Shown: positions 1 through 22,900 of the stretch, one piece after another
How the letters are laid out: every line of letters starts with the position of its first letter
Position numbering within the stretch: position 1 is the stretch's first letter
Assembly (NCBI GenBank): GCA_948470475.1
Contig: OX419346.1
Span: forward strand, 981,151 to 1,045,150
DNA length: 64,000 nucleotides
DNA from: Galaxea fascicularis
Taxonomy: Eukaryota > Cnidaria > Anthozoa > Scleractinia > Euphylliidae
Direction: 5' to 3'
Notes under the pieces: model-generated
Seen by the model: the letters and a program-made list of their open reading frames with translations, nothing else
Databases searched by the model: none
Told to the model about the DNA's origin: nothing
Program-made: the position numbers and the translations under genes

Positions 1-146
1 CATCTAATATTAAAATAATATATGTATAATTATATATATCCACCATCATTATGTACACCATTTACATAATTATGTAAATTATACATGTAAAATCAGTTGG
101 ATAAGAGTGTATACAATGTACATTGTAATTACCTTGTTTTGAACAG

Positions 147-2340
147 GACAGGAACACATTTAGAAGGATATTATTGAAGGCAGCTGCCAAAAAGGTGAGC
201 GTAAAAAGTCAAAGCCATGATTCGTTGTGTGTACTTTGCATACAGCATATTTGCAGTGATTGTATCTCTCAGATTCTTGAAAGAGCTCTTTGCTGTTAAG
301 GGTAACTTGTAATAATAATAATAATAATAATATTATGATTATTATCATTATTATTATTACATTGCATCTTCATACGCTGTAAGTAATTAATGTGCTGAAG
401 GCAATCTTTCACTGTTTTCTCTTTAGAGAAAAGTTCATGAAGCATTGCTGGAAAATGTGCCCATGTTAAAGGAGATTACGGTAGGTTTGTACATATTGAT
501 GCAAAAAAAGATGAAGCTACAGCTGTTAAAAGCTAACACTCAGCTGACCAACTCCCAGCTGACTTGTTAGTTCAGTTGGTAGAGCACTGGACCAGTATTG
601 CAAAGGTCATGGGTTCAACTCCTGCACAAGCCTGTGAATATTTTCTGGCCTCATTTTTACTACTGCTCAAAACTGTGATGATTGCATGTATCTTCATTAT
701 ATTTACTTCCCAGTTCAAATAATAATTATTATATGTTGTCATATTATATTCATTCTTGTCACTTTGGTGTTTCCATGTTTAGACAAGATGAGAATTCATT
801 CATTTTACATCCTACAGGAATATGAACGGATGAATTTAGCAGATGCATTACAGTCAAAGAAATTCAAAGATGGAGAGTGTGTACTACAACAGGTAGCGTG
901 ATTTCACAATACATAACTGGCAGCATTAGAATAAATTACAGTATTTCCCAGAAAGATACCTACTACAAGTGGACACTCAAAGCTTGTTCAGGCATCTCTG
1001 AAGACGTACATGCCTACTGTAGTTCAGCAGCTTGCTATTACAGGTGGCAATTTTGGGTTGGTCAGCTACAGTTGTACCACGCACTTAAAAACTACTGAAA
1101 GAAAATAGGATACTTCCCTTCTGGAGTTGGCTCTTCCAAGCTTTAGGCCAAGCCCCAAGTATATAGTATTGTTGCTAGACACACCTAAAATGTGCATGAA
1201 ACTTGTCAGCCAGTGAGAGGCATGTCTGATCTTTATGGGTGCAGGTGCGATCATAATTATGCCTTACCCACCTAACTGTAACTAAGTTAAGTGGTGTATT
1301 GTCTACCATTATTTTAACAGCTGAGTTTAAATCTGCAATATTGTGACCTGTAGGGAGATGAAGCAGACTGTATGTACTTTGTGGAGAGTGGAGTGGCATC
1401 AATCAGGATACGAAATCAGGTAAACTTAATTACAGTTATAATAATAGTTTTTCCTAGTTTGCAGTGATAGTACATGTATGTCTCTTCAGACAAATTATGT
1501 TTTCTGTCTCCTTCGTCCAATATAGAAAGTTGATAAAATGGTTTGTTGTTTTTTCCTTTGGCAATTGTCCATGGACTTGCTCCCAGAACTGTACATCAAC
1601 ATTAGATCGCTCCATGACACTTTAACTCAAATTAAGAGACAAAATTTACTCTTGGACACTTGTTTTACTATGCCTTCCACAGCCCTGTACATGCCATGCA
1701 TGAACATGTATGACATTAATTTTCATGTCCATGCATATGTAATCATACTTGAATGTCTTCGGTTAGGATGACCCAACAGAGGAAGTTGAGTTGACACAGT
1801 GCACCAAGGGAGGATACTTTGGTGAACTTGCTCTTGTCACACACAAACCACGGGCTGCGTCTGTGTATGCAGTTGGAGAACTTGTTTGTGCAGGTAAAGT
1901 AAAGCGAAGGCTTTTGGTGAGAAATTGAAAGTTGTGTTGTAAAGGAGTATGTTTCCTGCAATAATTAATTAATTATTATTTCTTGAAGGTTTACACTCAT
2001 GACCCAAGGACAGTTTTTCTTCATGTTGTGTGTCTGGCAATTTTTTCCCACTCTCACTGTGTTGTTCCAGCATTGACACATTCAGCTGTAATGTTTTGCA
2101 ATTGCATGACCTTGCTGTTATGCTGTGGACTCTAGAATTGTAAATCATGCTTTTAAGAATTTGTGATTTTAATTTGGCCATATTCATCTAACCAAAGCTT
2201 TCGTTTTCTTGTTTTTAGTTCTTGATGTTCATGCCTTTGAGCGTCTTCTTGGTCCTTGCATGGATATCATGAAAAGAAACATAGATGGTTATGAAGAACA
2301 ACTGAAGAAACTGGGTATCGGTCATGCAGAACTCCGATAA
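147..2340 (+). CDS. PRKAR2: cAMP-dependent protein kinase type II regulatory subunit, 3' part (5' exons outside window)
   Basis: Regulatory subunit that holds PKA catalytic subunits inactive until cAMP binds. Six exons with GT/AG borders join in frame: 147-194, 427-480, 818-892, 1354-1419, 1767-1893 and 2219-2340 (stop TAA). The first visible exon reads [16 protein letters not shown], at the start of the first cAMP-binding domain. Later exons give [23 protein letters not shown] and the phosphate-binding cassette [15 protein letters not shown], whose Glu and Arg contact the cyclic phosphate. The last exon, [20 protein letters not shown], resembles RII rather than RI C-termini. The docking/dimerisation domain and inhibitor segment lie upstream of the window. 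AATAAA signals follow at about 2544 and 2643. Family assignment is firm; RII over RI rests on recalled C-terminal resemblance. Confidence 0.93.
561..634 (+). repeat. tRNA-derived SINE fragment or tRNA pseudogene
   Basis: A box A-like stretch (TTAGTTCAGTTGGTAGAGC) and a box B-like GGGTTCAACTC sit at tRNA spacing. A 7-base acceptor stem with one mismatch can be drawn. It lies in a PKA-RII intron. The arms are degraded, so it is a tRNA-derived repeat rather than a working tRNA. Confidence 0.6.
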
Positions 2341-3144
2341 AATTCACCCATACTACGACTTAATTTAAAGCCGTTTCTAGATGGCCTATTTTTAGACAAA
2401 TAGTGTTTTATCATTACCCCAGTTAGGCTTTGACAGCAACTCGTTTTGGAGTTAACCATTGATGAAAAAATGCTTCCACATTTAGTTGTTCTACTGTTGT
2501 TATTTATTTTATAAAGAAAGTCAACTTAAACGTTTGTGTTGAGAAATAAATTGGATAATAACTTATTGTTTAATTATTAACTTTGCTACATGAGAGAATG
2601 CATTGAAAATTGTTTATCGCAATTCTAGCAACTTCATCTGTAAATAAAACATATTTATTAAAACTGATGTTTCTTTTCTGTCATGAAGAGAACTTTGTGG
2701 TATTGATCAGTCGTGACAGGCCACTTGGTAATGGTAATCAGAAGGAACCTCAAACACTTTGAATTTTGTTTGTTTATTTCTACGTAAATTTTTTTAATCA
2801 ACAACATGTTATGCATTTTTACAGATATTGCAAAAGATAATTACATAGCTTTACAGAATTTTGCATGTGTGGAAAGGTATGCCCTTAAATTCTTTAGACT
2901 GATGAATCATACACGTTTTTGGATACTACAGTTTTAACATGCCACAAAACTGTCTTGATTTGGAATTTGCTTATATTTCAAAACACTACCATGGACGACA
3001 AGAGGTCCCGCTCATATTCAGAATGCAACCTGATACTTCCACTAGTGACCCATTATAATATTATAAACACCAAGATCCTTTAAAAGCAAAAATAATACTG
3101 AACAAAGAATCTTCAAGAATCGTCTTAGACAATGGAGGAACTGA

Positions 3145-3228
3145 ATGTCGATTGCTATAAACATCGGGTGGAGTTTCCCACTGGTGTGGGTTTACAAACT
3201 TCACCGTCATCACTGACAGAAAAGACAG
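3145..3228 (-). promoter_or_regulatory. SECIS element candidate in TGR 3'UTR
   Basis: On the minus strand ATGA (3210-3207) is followed 13 bases later by AAA (3193-3191) and closed by CGAT (3166-3163), the layout of the eukaryotic SECIS quartet and apical A residues. The intervening helix pairs GGTG-A-AGTTT with AAACT-CCACC. Above AAA a second small stem, CCCAC/GTGGG, gives a type II form. The helix below the quartet looks weak by eye. The element sits about 120 bases downstream of an in-frame UGA placed exactly where thioredoxin reductases carry selenocysteine. Confidence 0.8.
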
Positions 3229-3265
3229 TCACTACTATAACACAGGCATTCAGTGTACTGGTGTA

Positions 3266-3333
3266 ACCCTGCTGTTGCCCTTAGAATAGGAGATGTGGTC
3301 TCTTTACACTCTAAGGAATGACAACAGCAGGGT
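3266..3333 (-). promoter_or_regulatory. Strong hairpin directly after the TGR stop codon (SRE-like)
   Basis: ACCCTGCTGTTG (3333-3322 on the minus strand) pairs perfectly with CAACAGCAGGGT (3277-3266). Inside it CCTTAGA (3316-3310) pairs with TCTAAGG (3285-3279). The 12+7 bp stem begins six bases after the Sec UGA (3342-3340), immediately after Gly and the TAG stop. Selenocysteine redefinition elements of other selenoprotein mRNAs are hairpins at this distance from UGA; the role here is inference. Confidence 0.65.
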
Positions 3334-12544
<9,211 letters not shown>

Positions 12545-14642
12545 TTTGCTCGGCGTTTCGGGCGATGGCGTCCGCGCCCGCTTCAGGGTTGAAACTGCGA
12601 AGCCAATGATGAAAAAAGAAGCAACAGAATCGTGTGAAAACTCAACCTGTACGTTCCATGACAGAGAAGGAACTAAATTGTGACCTTCGGAAGTGGTAGT
12701 TTTATGTAACAACACTTGAAAGGAATTCTTTGAAATTGTTAACGTTTGGTCACGTGCTAAGGGCGAGTTTTCGTTTGCATGTGAATAATCAATGATAAAA
12801 TAACAAATGGCACTTGAATAATAGCTTTAAGGTCGATGATTGTGGAGGCGTACCTTTTTGTTGAGAAATAATCGGATTTATGAAATTACCAGGCTGAACG
12901 AGCACGATGGCGGATCGTTCCAGGACATGTGACCGTCACCAAGTGATGCGTGACGTGATGTAACGCGCGAAGCTTAACGCGCGCGCGCGCGGGAAATCTA
13001 CCTCATTTGTTTCTGATCGATTTCTTGCTATCCACATTAGAAATGCTTGGAAAATCGTTGGCATATCGATTATTACAGTTTAAAAGGAATCAAACAATTT
13101 TATAAAGTCATGTCCTCGACATTCTTCCTCTTTCAGTGGACGTCATGTAAGTACCCTTGAAAATCTATTGAACTATTAGGCGGAAAAACTTCCTGTTTGT
13201 GACTGTTAATTTCCTGCTTCAGTTGTGACGTTAATACACAGAGGGAATGACGCAGTAAAGCGATTTGTCAATCGAGAAACTTCATTTCAAAGAACGGGGT
13301 CACAATACGATAGCGGTACCTCTGATCGTGTTCAAATATCAAACCTTCGGTCTGTTTTATCTTATATGTGATATAAACAGTGCCCTAAACAGAATACTAT
13401 CAATTCCGCAACGTACAAAGAAATTTTCAGGGTAAACGATGAATTGGCTTGTTTCGTGGCAGTAGTGGCAATTAAGCTTAATTTATACTACACCCAAATT
13501 CTACAAACAAATGTATGCATTTACCTTTTCCTTCCTCGTTATTATCCATCTGAGTTGAACGCCTTCGAATTAAGAATTAAATTATTCTGAAAATAAATAA
13601 GACAAACTAATCTGTTCTGTTTTCCATCCGCTTTATATATCCTTAGTTTAGTTTCCGATGAAAACGAAGAGTCACGCTGAACGAGCATCACGTACACATG
13701 TTGATGTTTCGCAATAACGCAATCGAGCATGATAGAGCGATATTTAGAGAGCCATTCTGGTTCCTTCCTTTTCGGAATAATTATAGAAAATAACGGTGAA
13801 CAGCGAGGGGTTTGCGGAACTATAAGGTTTACTCGTTTAATAGGAAAGACAAAAGAAAAAAGAAAGAAAGAGAGAAAGAAAAGGTCTTGATCATCAAAAT
13901 CCTTTCAATATTTTTTTATTAAATAACCATTAAATATATAAATAAATGAATAAAACGCTCATACAAGCGCACCTCTAGTGGCCAGTCAACTTGCTTATTA
14001 CATCATTTTAGCATAGATCAGAATGTTTTATTGACACTCCAATTCTTCTTGATGGTTTTACAGAGGCACCATGTTTTAATAAATCTGCATTTTTAATGTT
14101 TTATGATAATTTAAAATGAAATAGACATTGACAGATTTTTCATAACTGTAAGGGGAAGGGTGGGTGGGGGGATGCTCGTTAGGAATCTTGAATTAAACCC
14201 CTAAAGAGACCGATCTGGGCGTGGCCCAAGCTTTTTTGACTCCTAAAAGAGACCATGTTAAAGCAAAGACAAATGAAAAATACAGTGACTTTTTAATTGA
14301 TGGCCAAGACATTATCATCTAATACTTTCACCCATAAGTAGTTTTCAAAAGCATCATCATAAATCTTCAGTTTATCATTAATATTTGTTCATTTGCGTGC
14401 AACCCTAAACGAGACCTTCATGGCTGAAAATAATGGAATTTTGCCTAGAACACCCTAAGTGAGACCAAAATCCAAAACTTACACCCCTAAGCGAGACAAC
14501 GAGCATCCCTGTCCCTTTCATATGTGAGTGCTCCTCCTGAGATAATAATAATAATTTATTTGCTTTCTGCAGGGTGAAAAACCTGGTAAATAAAGTTCTT
14601 TTTATAGAAAAATATTATTTTTAATTAGCTACACATTCTGTG
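12545..14642. other. Intergenic region between TGR and the C12orf56-like gene
   Basis: Presumed TGR promoter and 5'UTR adjoin 12544-12990, which is richer in CpG and holds a (CG)n run at about 12980. A purine-rich AGAAAG tract lies at 13850-13885, and a MITE (listed) near 14160-14515. Short ORFs here, such as the minus-strand one at 13542-13730, have no recognisable domain and I do not count them as genes. Confidence 0.5.
14160..14515. mobile_element. MITE with inverted ends and internal CCTAA-GAGACC motifs
   Basis: GGGGATGCTCGTT near 14168 is matched in inverse by AACGAGCATCCCTG near 14498. Inside, a degenerate 15-base motif of the type ACCCCTAAGCGAGAC occurs at least five times. No ORF. 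Target duplication not resolved. Confidence 0.55.
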
Positions 14643-16665
14643 TTATCTAAACAATGGCTGCTGGGCCACTGCCTTTTGTAACACATAATTTGACACTTTC
14701 TCCAGAAGTTCTATTGTTGGACTAGTAAGTGGAAATTTGGAAGGAAGTTTCTTCTGCACAACTGGCTTTCTTATGTAATACCTGCAAAGACAATTAAACA
14801 ACTTTACCATTACCATAAGAGGGAAATTTAAAATGCTTAAGTTGACAAAGTTTTTATAGTTTCCCAAGTCCTGCTTCAGAGCCAGGAGTTTTTACTGTGC
14901 AATATTAAATTTGATGTTGTGGCAAAGTCTTCTTCTCTGAACAACTAAGCAGTGCTGGAAACAACTGTCAGTCATCCGACATTGTCCAACCAAATTTTGA
15001 AAATTTCCCGCCAATTTCACATTATAAGACATGATGTCTGAACATGATGTCCATGCAAATTTAAGTATACTTTTCAAAATTCTGTATTGAATTATTATGT
15101 TATACACTAATGTTCCATTAAATTGGTAAAATGTCCAACCAAAAGGAAGATTTGAAAGAAGAAAAATTATTTCCAGCACTGATTAGTACTAATAATAATT
15201 AGAACAATTCTAAAGATAATTTACAAGCTCTAAGTGAAATGCCGTGCCATGCCTAATTTCATCCAGGACATTTTCTTGAAAAACTTGCTCTACTGTGAAA
15301 ACACATGGCTAGAAAGAAGAGGCTAGGAAACACTGAACTCAGAAAATGAATTATAAACCACTCACAGGTATAAACACAATTCTTGTGTTCTATTTCATGC
15401 ATGATTAAGTCTTTGTAAGGTCAAACTTGAGCAAAGTGAAATTCTGTTTATCTTCTGTTTGTTTTATCGCAGAAAATAGTCAAAGGCATGTTCCTCCTTC
15501 TCTGCTTATCTTTCATCAATCTTTTGCAGTATAATCTTGATGAGTTAAAACTGTTTTTCATTTGGCCATTAATTCTCCGGATAGTAATTTTGATTGGAAA
15601 TTGGTTTTATGCATTAGTCAGTATATAAGAAATTTAGAAGTCTTAACAGAAATCAGAAGAGTGAAGGATCAAGCAAAGGAGTGAAATCAACCTCACTTCT
15701 ACAACTCGGAAATGCAATAGCCATTCCATTTTTAGAGTTAAAAATCATTACTTCCTTTTTTATTACCTAAATTCTTCAGCATATCCCACTCTTATGTGAT
15801 TTGCTACAACCACGCTGTATTCCAGGAAGTTCTTCAGTACATACAGCTGACGGTAAAGCAGCACTGCATTGGCTGAAGACAGATACTTATCACTTGATGA
15901 TACTAATGAAGTTACTCTACCCATGACTCGCTCAACAAAAGGTTTCTGAAAATGAAACAAAGAGAATTAAAGCAACATGTACACCTTGTAAGCTACTAAC
16001 TGTCATTTCGCCCTGGGATCAATGTGAATATTCTCTTCAATCTTTTCAATCTATAGTACAAAATGTTACAATAGCAATGCACTGGAACCCCATCCCAACC
16101 CTACAAAAACATTGTATGAGGGAGGAACGGGGAATGTAGGCAAAGCCATAACTGTGTGCTAAATAGGAACTTGAAAGAAGTTGGGAATTCAAGAAACTAA
16201 AACCCTTAGGCAGAAGGCTGTAGAATTGTTCCAAAAAAATAATACACTGTCCTTTTCTGCAGATTCAATTATTAATAATATTATTATTATTATCAGCTAC
16301 TAACTCTCATTTCACCCTTAAAGCCCTGGGATCAATGTGAATATTCTCTTCACTGAAATCGAGATGTGTCTTATTGAATAAGTTGTGGGAAGTGATCATT
16401 TTTAATTTTTTCTTTTGTCAAATAATCAGGGCATTTCATCTCAGGTGATCATTTTGTATATTCTCAAGACATACATGCTTAATCTAGCACTAACAATGCA
16501 AGGAGAAATGACATCCTGGTCATTGTTAGGGATTTAAAGGTTAACTCTGGATGCGCCCGTATAATTTATTGTTTCAAGCCGTTTTTATATTCCCACCCAA
16601 ATTCTCTCCAACAATAAGCCACTGGCCTCATCCTTAAAAACATGCTTTGACCAACATTTCGTATC

Positions 16666-16699
<34 letters not shown>

Positions 16700-16916
16700 T
16701 GATTTTTTCAGGCTTCTTCTTTCCAGTTGCTTAAATTGGAAAAAATGTACTGCGATGATCACTCTTCACTTGCATCTACAACCGCAGTACAAATATGAAT
16801 TATTTCATATACACTTCACATCACTTCACTGTGCGGGAAAGTATGAACTCAATAAATTGACCTCGCTCCCAATGTGTGGCTTCATAGCTCAGTTGGTAGA
16901 GCATCGCACCGGTATC

Positions 16917-16950
<34 letters not shown>

Positions 16951-19900
16951 TGATTTTTTCAGGCTTCTTCTTTCCAGTTGCTTAAATTGGAAAAAATGTA
17001 CTGCGATGATCACTCTTCACTTGCATCTACAACCGCAGTACAAATATGAATTATTTCATATACACTTCACATCATTTCAAAATGTGGAAGTCACCATCAG
17101 AATCAACAGGACTTCCACACAGGTTGTCAAAATGTTAGCTAATAATATTATTTTTTCTTATTTGTTATTTTATTTATATTTCAATAAGGACAACAATGTC
17201 ATCGCAAACAGCCTCTCTACACTACACGCATGACTACACTCATGCACCCTGATGATCATATTTCACCTAGTTAGGATTATAAATAATATTAATATAAAAC
17301 TCACTGTGTGCTCTTGAGCTTCAAGGATCTTCATAAGCCAAAAAATATTTAGAACATTGCCCTCCACTGAAAAGTAGTTAGCCTAGAAAGAATGCCAAAA
17401 CAAAAATGAAAGCTCTACAAGTAAAGCTGACACTGGTATTCTTGCCAATAATTTCAGCAAAGTATTAGTTTCCTTACCTGGTGGACCACGCAAATCAGTT
17501 CAAACAGAAGAGCCGTTGCACTGTCTAGAACTTCAGTCAACAATTTGTTGGTCTGAAAACAAAGACCAACATGAGATAAAAAAATTAAATATATAATACA
17601 GCAAGTTATGAAATTAATGTTTAATATGTTGTAGGTAAAAATTTTATTCAGGTAAAAATCTTTCAATCTCGGTAGCATCTCAATTCCTTTGTCTCCAGTA
17701 ACCATTATACTATTTAATAACTAGAGGCCGTATTGGCCTTCACTCGGGCTTTTCGAGTGGCAAATGGATGTTGTGGATGATTTCCGCACAGCCTAATACA
17801 GTATATAAAATTATACATGTATTTTGTGACTCAAACTCGATTCGTTAAAGTATTGGGCTGCCTGACACTGAGTGTCAACGTCGAATCGAGGCTCTCCTTC
17901 TTTTCCTCCCTTGTTGTCGAGAAAGGCAACGATGACAAGAAAGGAAAAGAGAGAGAGCCTGGGTTCGAGGTTGTGTGAGTGTGTGCCCGCGGAAATAAAC
18001 ACAACAGGACCGTGGGAACGAGGCTCGCCGGAATCAGTCTGTACACAGTTATGTAGCCTTGGAAGCGCGCATTTTGAAAGGTTTTGATGCAGCCATCCTC
18101 AGGAGTAAGTATATAAGTTTTGACCGAGGAAACTTGAACTTGGAATTGAATGCTGAATATCTTTCAGAGTGATAGCTAATTTAGCTTTTTTCAAGTAATG
18201 GAAACTTTGATGGTCGTGATCATGGACATTGTTGTGAGCGCTAGCAATTCCGGCATAGCCCAGCACACACAGATACTTTTTTGTACATGTTTTGAATTGT
18301 TTTGTCAGATGATAGTCAAGCTTAATAATAAAGTGTGACTGTTTAGAGGTTATCTACCTTGAATAACAGATAAACAATGTGGTCTTATGGTCACCATAAG
18401 AGTTATTTATTATAGTTCGATTGCAGTTGTGCTGGCATGTAGTAAGCTTATTCATGTTAACATTGTGGTCTGCTATTAAATGATAATTACATAGTTTTGT
18501 TCCCATAGCATTCTGGCTACCATTGTGCTCTAGTTTCCAGAAGATGATAGTTCTGTAGCTACAGGTGCTGTCACATATTAAGTATTCAAGCTAACATTAT
18601 GGACTTAAGTCATCAGCAGGGACTGATACTGTAGTGCTATGTGAGCACTGTCATATAGTATTCAGGTTAACACTGTGGTCTGCTATAGGATGATAGTTCT
18701 AGTTATGCTGCCATAGCATTCAGGCTACCATTGTGCTCTAGTTGCCATGGATAGGATGACAATTTCACTGTAGTTGAACTGTCATACAGTGTATAGTATC
18801 CAGTCTAACATTGTGGTCTGCTATACAGTGATAGTTCTAGTTGTGCTGCCGTAGCATTCTTGCTACCATTGTGCTCTAGCTGCCATAAGATGACAGTTCC
18901 ATTGTAGTTGTGCAGTATGTCATACAGTATTTTGTATTTAGGCTAACATTGTGGTCTGCTCTAAGATCATAGTTCTAGTTGTGCTGCCATAGTATTTAGG
19001 CTACCATTGTGGTCCAGTCACCATTAAGACATGAGTGCTACTGTAGTTGCAAGGACTGCCATATGGTTTCAGGTTGATATTGCAGTCTGCTCAGTACAAG
19101 ATGATAGTTGTTATTGTGCTGCCATTCAGACTGCTATTCACAGTGGTCTGCCATAAGATGGTCAATAATTCCACTATAGTTGATCTGCCATAGCATTCAA
19201 GCTAGAATTTTTGTTCTTGGCCTGTTATAAGATGCCTGTTGTAGTTGTACTATAACTACTGCCATATAGTATTCAACTGATTACCATTACATAATTGTAA
19301 TTGTTTGCCAGTGATGTACAAGCAGATATTCTTGTTATGAAGTGATGATTAGGATGTTGTCCATGTTTATGTACATTTTCTTGGAGCTGTGTTGTCCTTG
19401 TGTAGTATAACAGCCTGAAAGTTCAAAATGAGAGTAGTATGTCAGCAAAATGATAATAGCAGTAAGACAAAGGGATTTGCTTTTTCAGCATTTTTTTTTA
19501 TCGAAGTGTTGGGGGTCATTGATCAAGGAAACATAGCAAAGCAAAAGGATCCAAAGTGTTTGTGAAAGACAAATTGAAAGTTCAAATCATTACTAAACTA
19601 AGAAGAATGTTGTGGACACTAACTTTTTCTTGTAATATTACATTGTAATTTCAGTTGACTGCGACTAATCACGGACGCCATGAACCGTATTGTCTAATGC
19701 AAATAAAATCTCTGAATGCTAAATCCTTGGTTGATCTTTACCTTAAAGTAGCCCCTTCATCCACAGGAGCGAATCACAATGTACAGTATTTTAATTTTAT
19801 TTGGTATTTGTAAACCTTACCTGATAATGTTGGCAGCAGCATTTTTGCACCTTTGAACAAGGTGCAGGGGCACTCTAAGGTGCCCAGTGGTGAATATTTG

Positions 19901-22900
19901 GGTATAATAATTATTATTGTTATAATACAGATTTTGAGTTGATTCGGCAAATTACAGATTTTCATTTCTTTTCGCAAATTACAGTAATCCTGATACGGCT
20001 GATACATGGCTAAAATAGTGAGAATTGAATATGGGAAAAGTCAAATTGGTCAAAGTTACTTATCTGTGATGATAACTTGAACAGCATCATGGTCACTGTA
20101 GTAAACAGGAATTACAGAGTGTTCAACTCCATGGCATGATCTCACATAAACATGGTCTAGTAAACTTCCAGAAGAAATAAACGTAGGACTTTGTATCACT
20201 TGTGTATAGTTGAAAGAATTCATCATTGCTTTGAGTGGCTTAACTTCGTCATCATTAAAGTAGTTTATATTGAAATCACCAAGGATTATATCAATTTCAT
20301 TAATAGTTATAATATTTCTAAGACCTTCTACATATTGTAAAATATTGGAACAATGCTTTCTATATAATAGAAGAAGTGTTGCACTGAATTTATTTGTATG
20401 ATTAAGAATATCAAACTTAGTTGCATTTATTCCTGGGAAATACTCAGATTCCTTTATTTCAATGTTATTTCTAATGCAAAGGGCTAAACTGGAAAATCGG
20501 TCGTAAATGTGGTCGTGCCTGTACAATGTAAATGGTTGTAAATTAATTTTAATGTCATTGTCATTGCTTTGGGGCAGAAGCTGTGTCTCTGTTAGAGCTA
20601 TTGCATCACTGCTATTAATATTTGAATCAAACTTGATATCAATGCTGTGTTTCTTGAGAGATCTAATATTAAGAAGAGTTACAGTCATCAGTTTTTGTTT
20701 GTTTATTGAGAATCGAGTTGAATTACAGGTAGCTTCAATGTTTCTTAGTCTATCATATTCTTCACATACTTTTGGATTTGTTCTTACATGTCTATGTTCA
20801 ATTTGGCCAAGTACATGAATCCCTTGTAAGGTTCTAGATCGACTTATTGCAACATATACTTGCCCATAGTTGAAGTACCTTTGTTTCAATAGATCAAAGC
20901 TTATGACAACTTTGTCTAGTGTAAGTCCTTGTACTTTGTGTACAGTGCAAGCATATGCCAGTGTTACAGGAAACTGCATTCTTTGTATTTCCGGTGATGA
21001 TGGTTTACCAGGTCTTACCTTAATTCTTGCCAAGATAGGTTCAATTGGTACTAGTCTGTTTTGTTTTGCAAACTGGTTTTTGCGTTTGTCAATTAAGGCA
21101 TTTCCAGCTGAAGAGTCATCAAACTTGATATAAATTATGGATGGTTTGTGTGTGATTTGATTGACCTCTATTTTGGCAATAGTACCCATTTGACCATTAA
21201 TAAGCCTATCTGCTATGTCAATATTAGTGGTGAGCATGACTCTGGCTGTTTCCTTTACAAGGATTTCAAAATCCAGTCCACCAGTTTCTGATCTTCCTCT
21301 AGTCAGTACCCTATCAATATCTTGTTTTGAGACATTGGAGGGATATTGATCTGTTGCTTTAAGTTGATGTAGAGGTTTAGGTATTTCCTGTAATTTTGCA
21401 TTGTTATGTTGAGTAACAGGACTGTTCTCAGCCCATATATGCAGAACATCTGTTGGGTAGTTATCATCTGATGCACTGATTGACCTGGACTGGATACACT
21501 GAATATCTTCATCAGTCTGTGATCCAATTCTGAATCTGTTTAATAGTTCTGTGAATGGCTGGTCATCTTTTTGTCTCATTATTTGTATGAGCTCAATAAT
21601 CTTAAACACATGCCAAGGATGATAGAGGTTGAATGCATCATTCTTGAAGTCTTCAAAAACAGATTTCCTACGTATTGGTGGTAGTTGGCACAAATCACCT
21701 ACAGCAATTATACTTAGACCAGCAAATAACTGGGAGTTAGAAGTTGCAAATATTTCTTTTAATCTTTGGTGAATATGAAGAAGAGTAGTATTAGATACCA
21801 TAGAAATCTCATCTATTATTATCAGCTTGAGCTCTGATAATGATAGTCTCATCTGAGTTCGTTTCTGATCTGACATAGCAGGTACTGTATCACCTGTATC
21901 TTTGGGTATTGCTAAAGCAGTATTTATAGTTGTACCATCAATGTTAATAGCAGCTACTCCAGTAGGTGCTAGTAGTAAGACAGTAGGCTTCTCAGGATTT
22001 GTAGTACCATATCGAAAGGTTTTCACTACAGTATGATACATTGTTTTGATCAAATGACTTTTTCCTGCACCAGCACCTCCAGTAATAAATAGGTGAATTG
22101 GCTCAACTTCCTCTGAAGTCAGGCTGTTCAAGTTTTTCTGTTTAATTCTACACCACGATAGGACTATGTTGTATGCTTGACGTTGCTTTTCATTTAAAGA
22201 TCGAACACATTCTCTCAGTTGGTCATCGCATATTTCAGCTGGTTGATGGTGCACTGTTATTCCAGTTGGGCCTCTGTTTTCATTAGTTTGTGAGCCTTCT
22301 GTGAGATGTGATGGCAACTGTTCATTGAATGACTCTTCTGGTATTGATTCATCCTGAGTCTCTGATTGTAAGTCTGCATTTTCCTGGTCACCACTGGAAT
22401 CATATGAGTGAATTACATTGCCTTGGTTGTTTCTTAACCATTCTAATGCTTCTGTTACTGCTTCTGCATAAGGTTCAAACTTTTCTCTGTTCTGTTCTAC
22501 TGTAGCTTGAACATCAGGTTCATAGAATTTAGATGCATATGTTTTATCACTACCAAGAAGACATGCTTCATCTCTCCATGGATAATACAACATTAATAAA
22601 TGATGGAAATATTGTTCAGGTTCCTTTCTTTTATTCGGTCTGTGATACCTTATTACTGCTTTAATTTTTCTTCGTTTCATTTTCTCATGAGTGTTAACGA
22701 GTCTTATCTCATTTGGTAGTGTTTGAGTATCCATGCAATGTTGAGCTTCAATTGTATTGTCTGTCAGAATTTCTGGTTGAGCATCAACAGTTTCAGCATT
22801 GTCTTTTCTATAGTCCTTGTGATAGTAAGCAGCAAACTCAGCTAAACACAGGTTTTCCACAGCAGCGATAAAAACTGGTCTAATACTGTATCGTTCTATG

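Larger units (their letters stand above)
2341..3333. other. Convergent 3'UTRs of the PKA-RII and TGR genes
   Basis: No coding sequence is seen. The plus-strand UTR has AATAAA at about 2544-2549 and 2643-2648. The minus-strand UTR of the TGR gene runs down from 3333 and has AATAAA (plus strand TTTATT) at about 2773-2778. The two transcripts probably end within about 150 bases of each other. The SECIS-like fold and the post-stop hairpin, listed separately, are in the TGR UTR. Confidence 0.6.

Noticed and set aside
16755..16985. Protein containing AQLVEHRTGIAEVTGSNPVE
   Set aside because: This is a spurious reading of the tRNA-like SINE head; such peptides recur wherever the repeat occurs.
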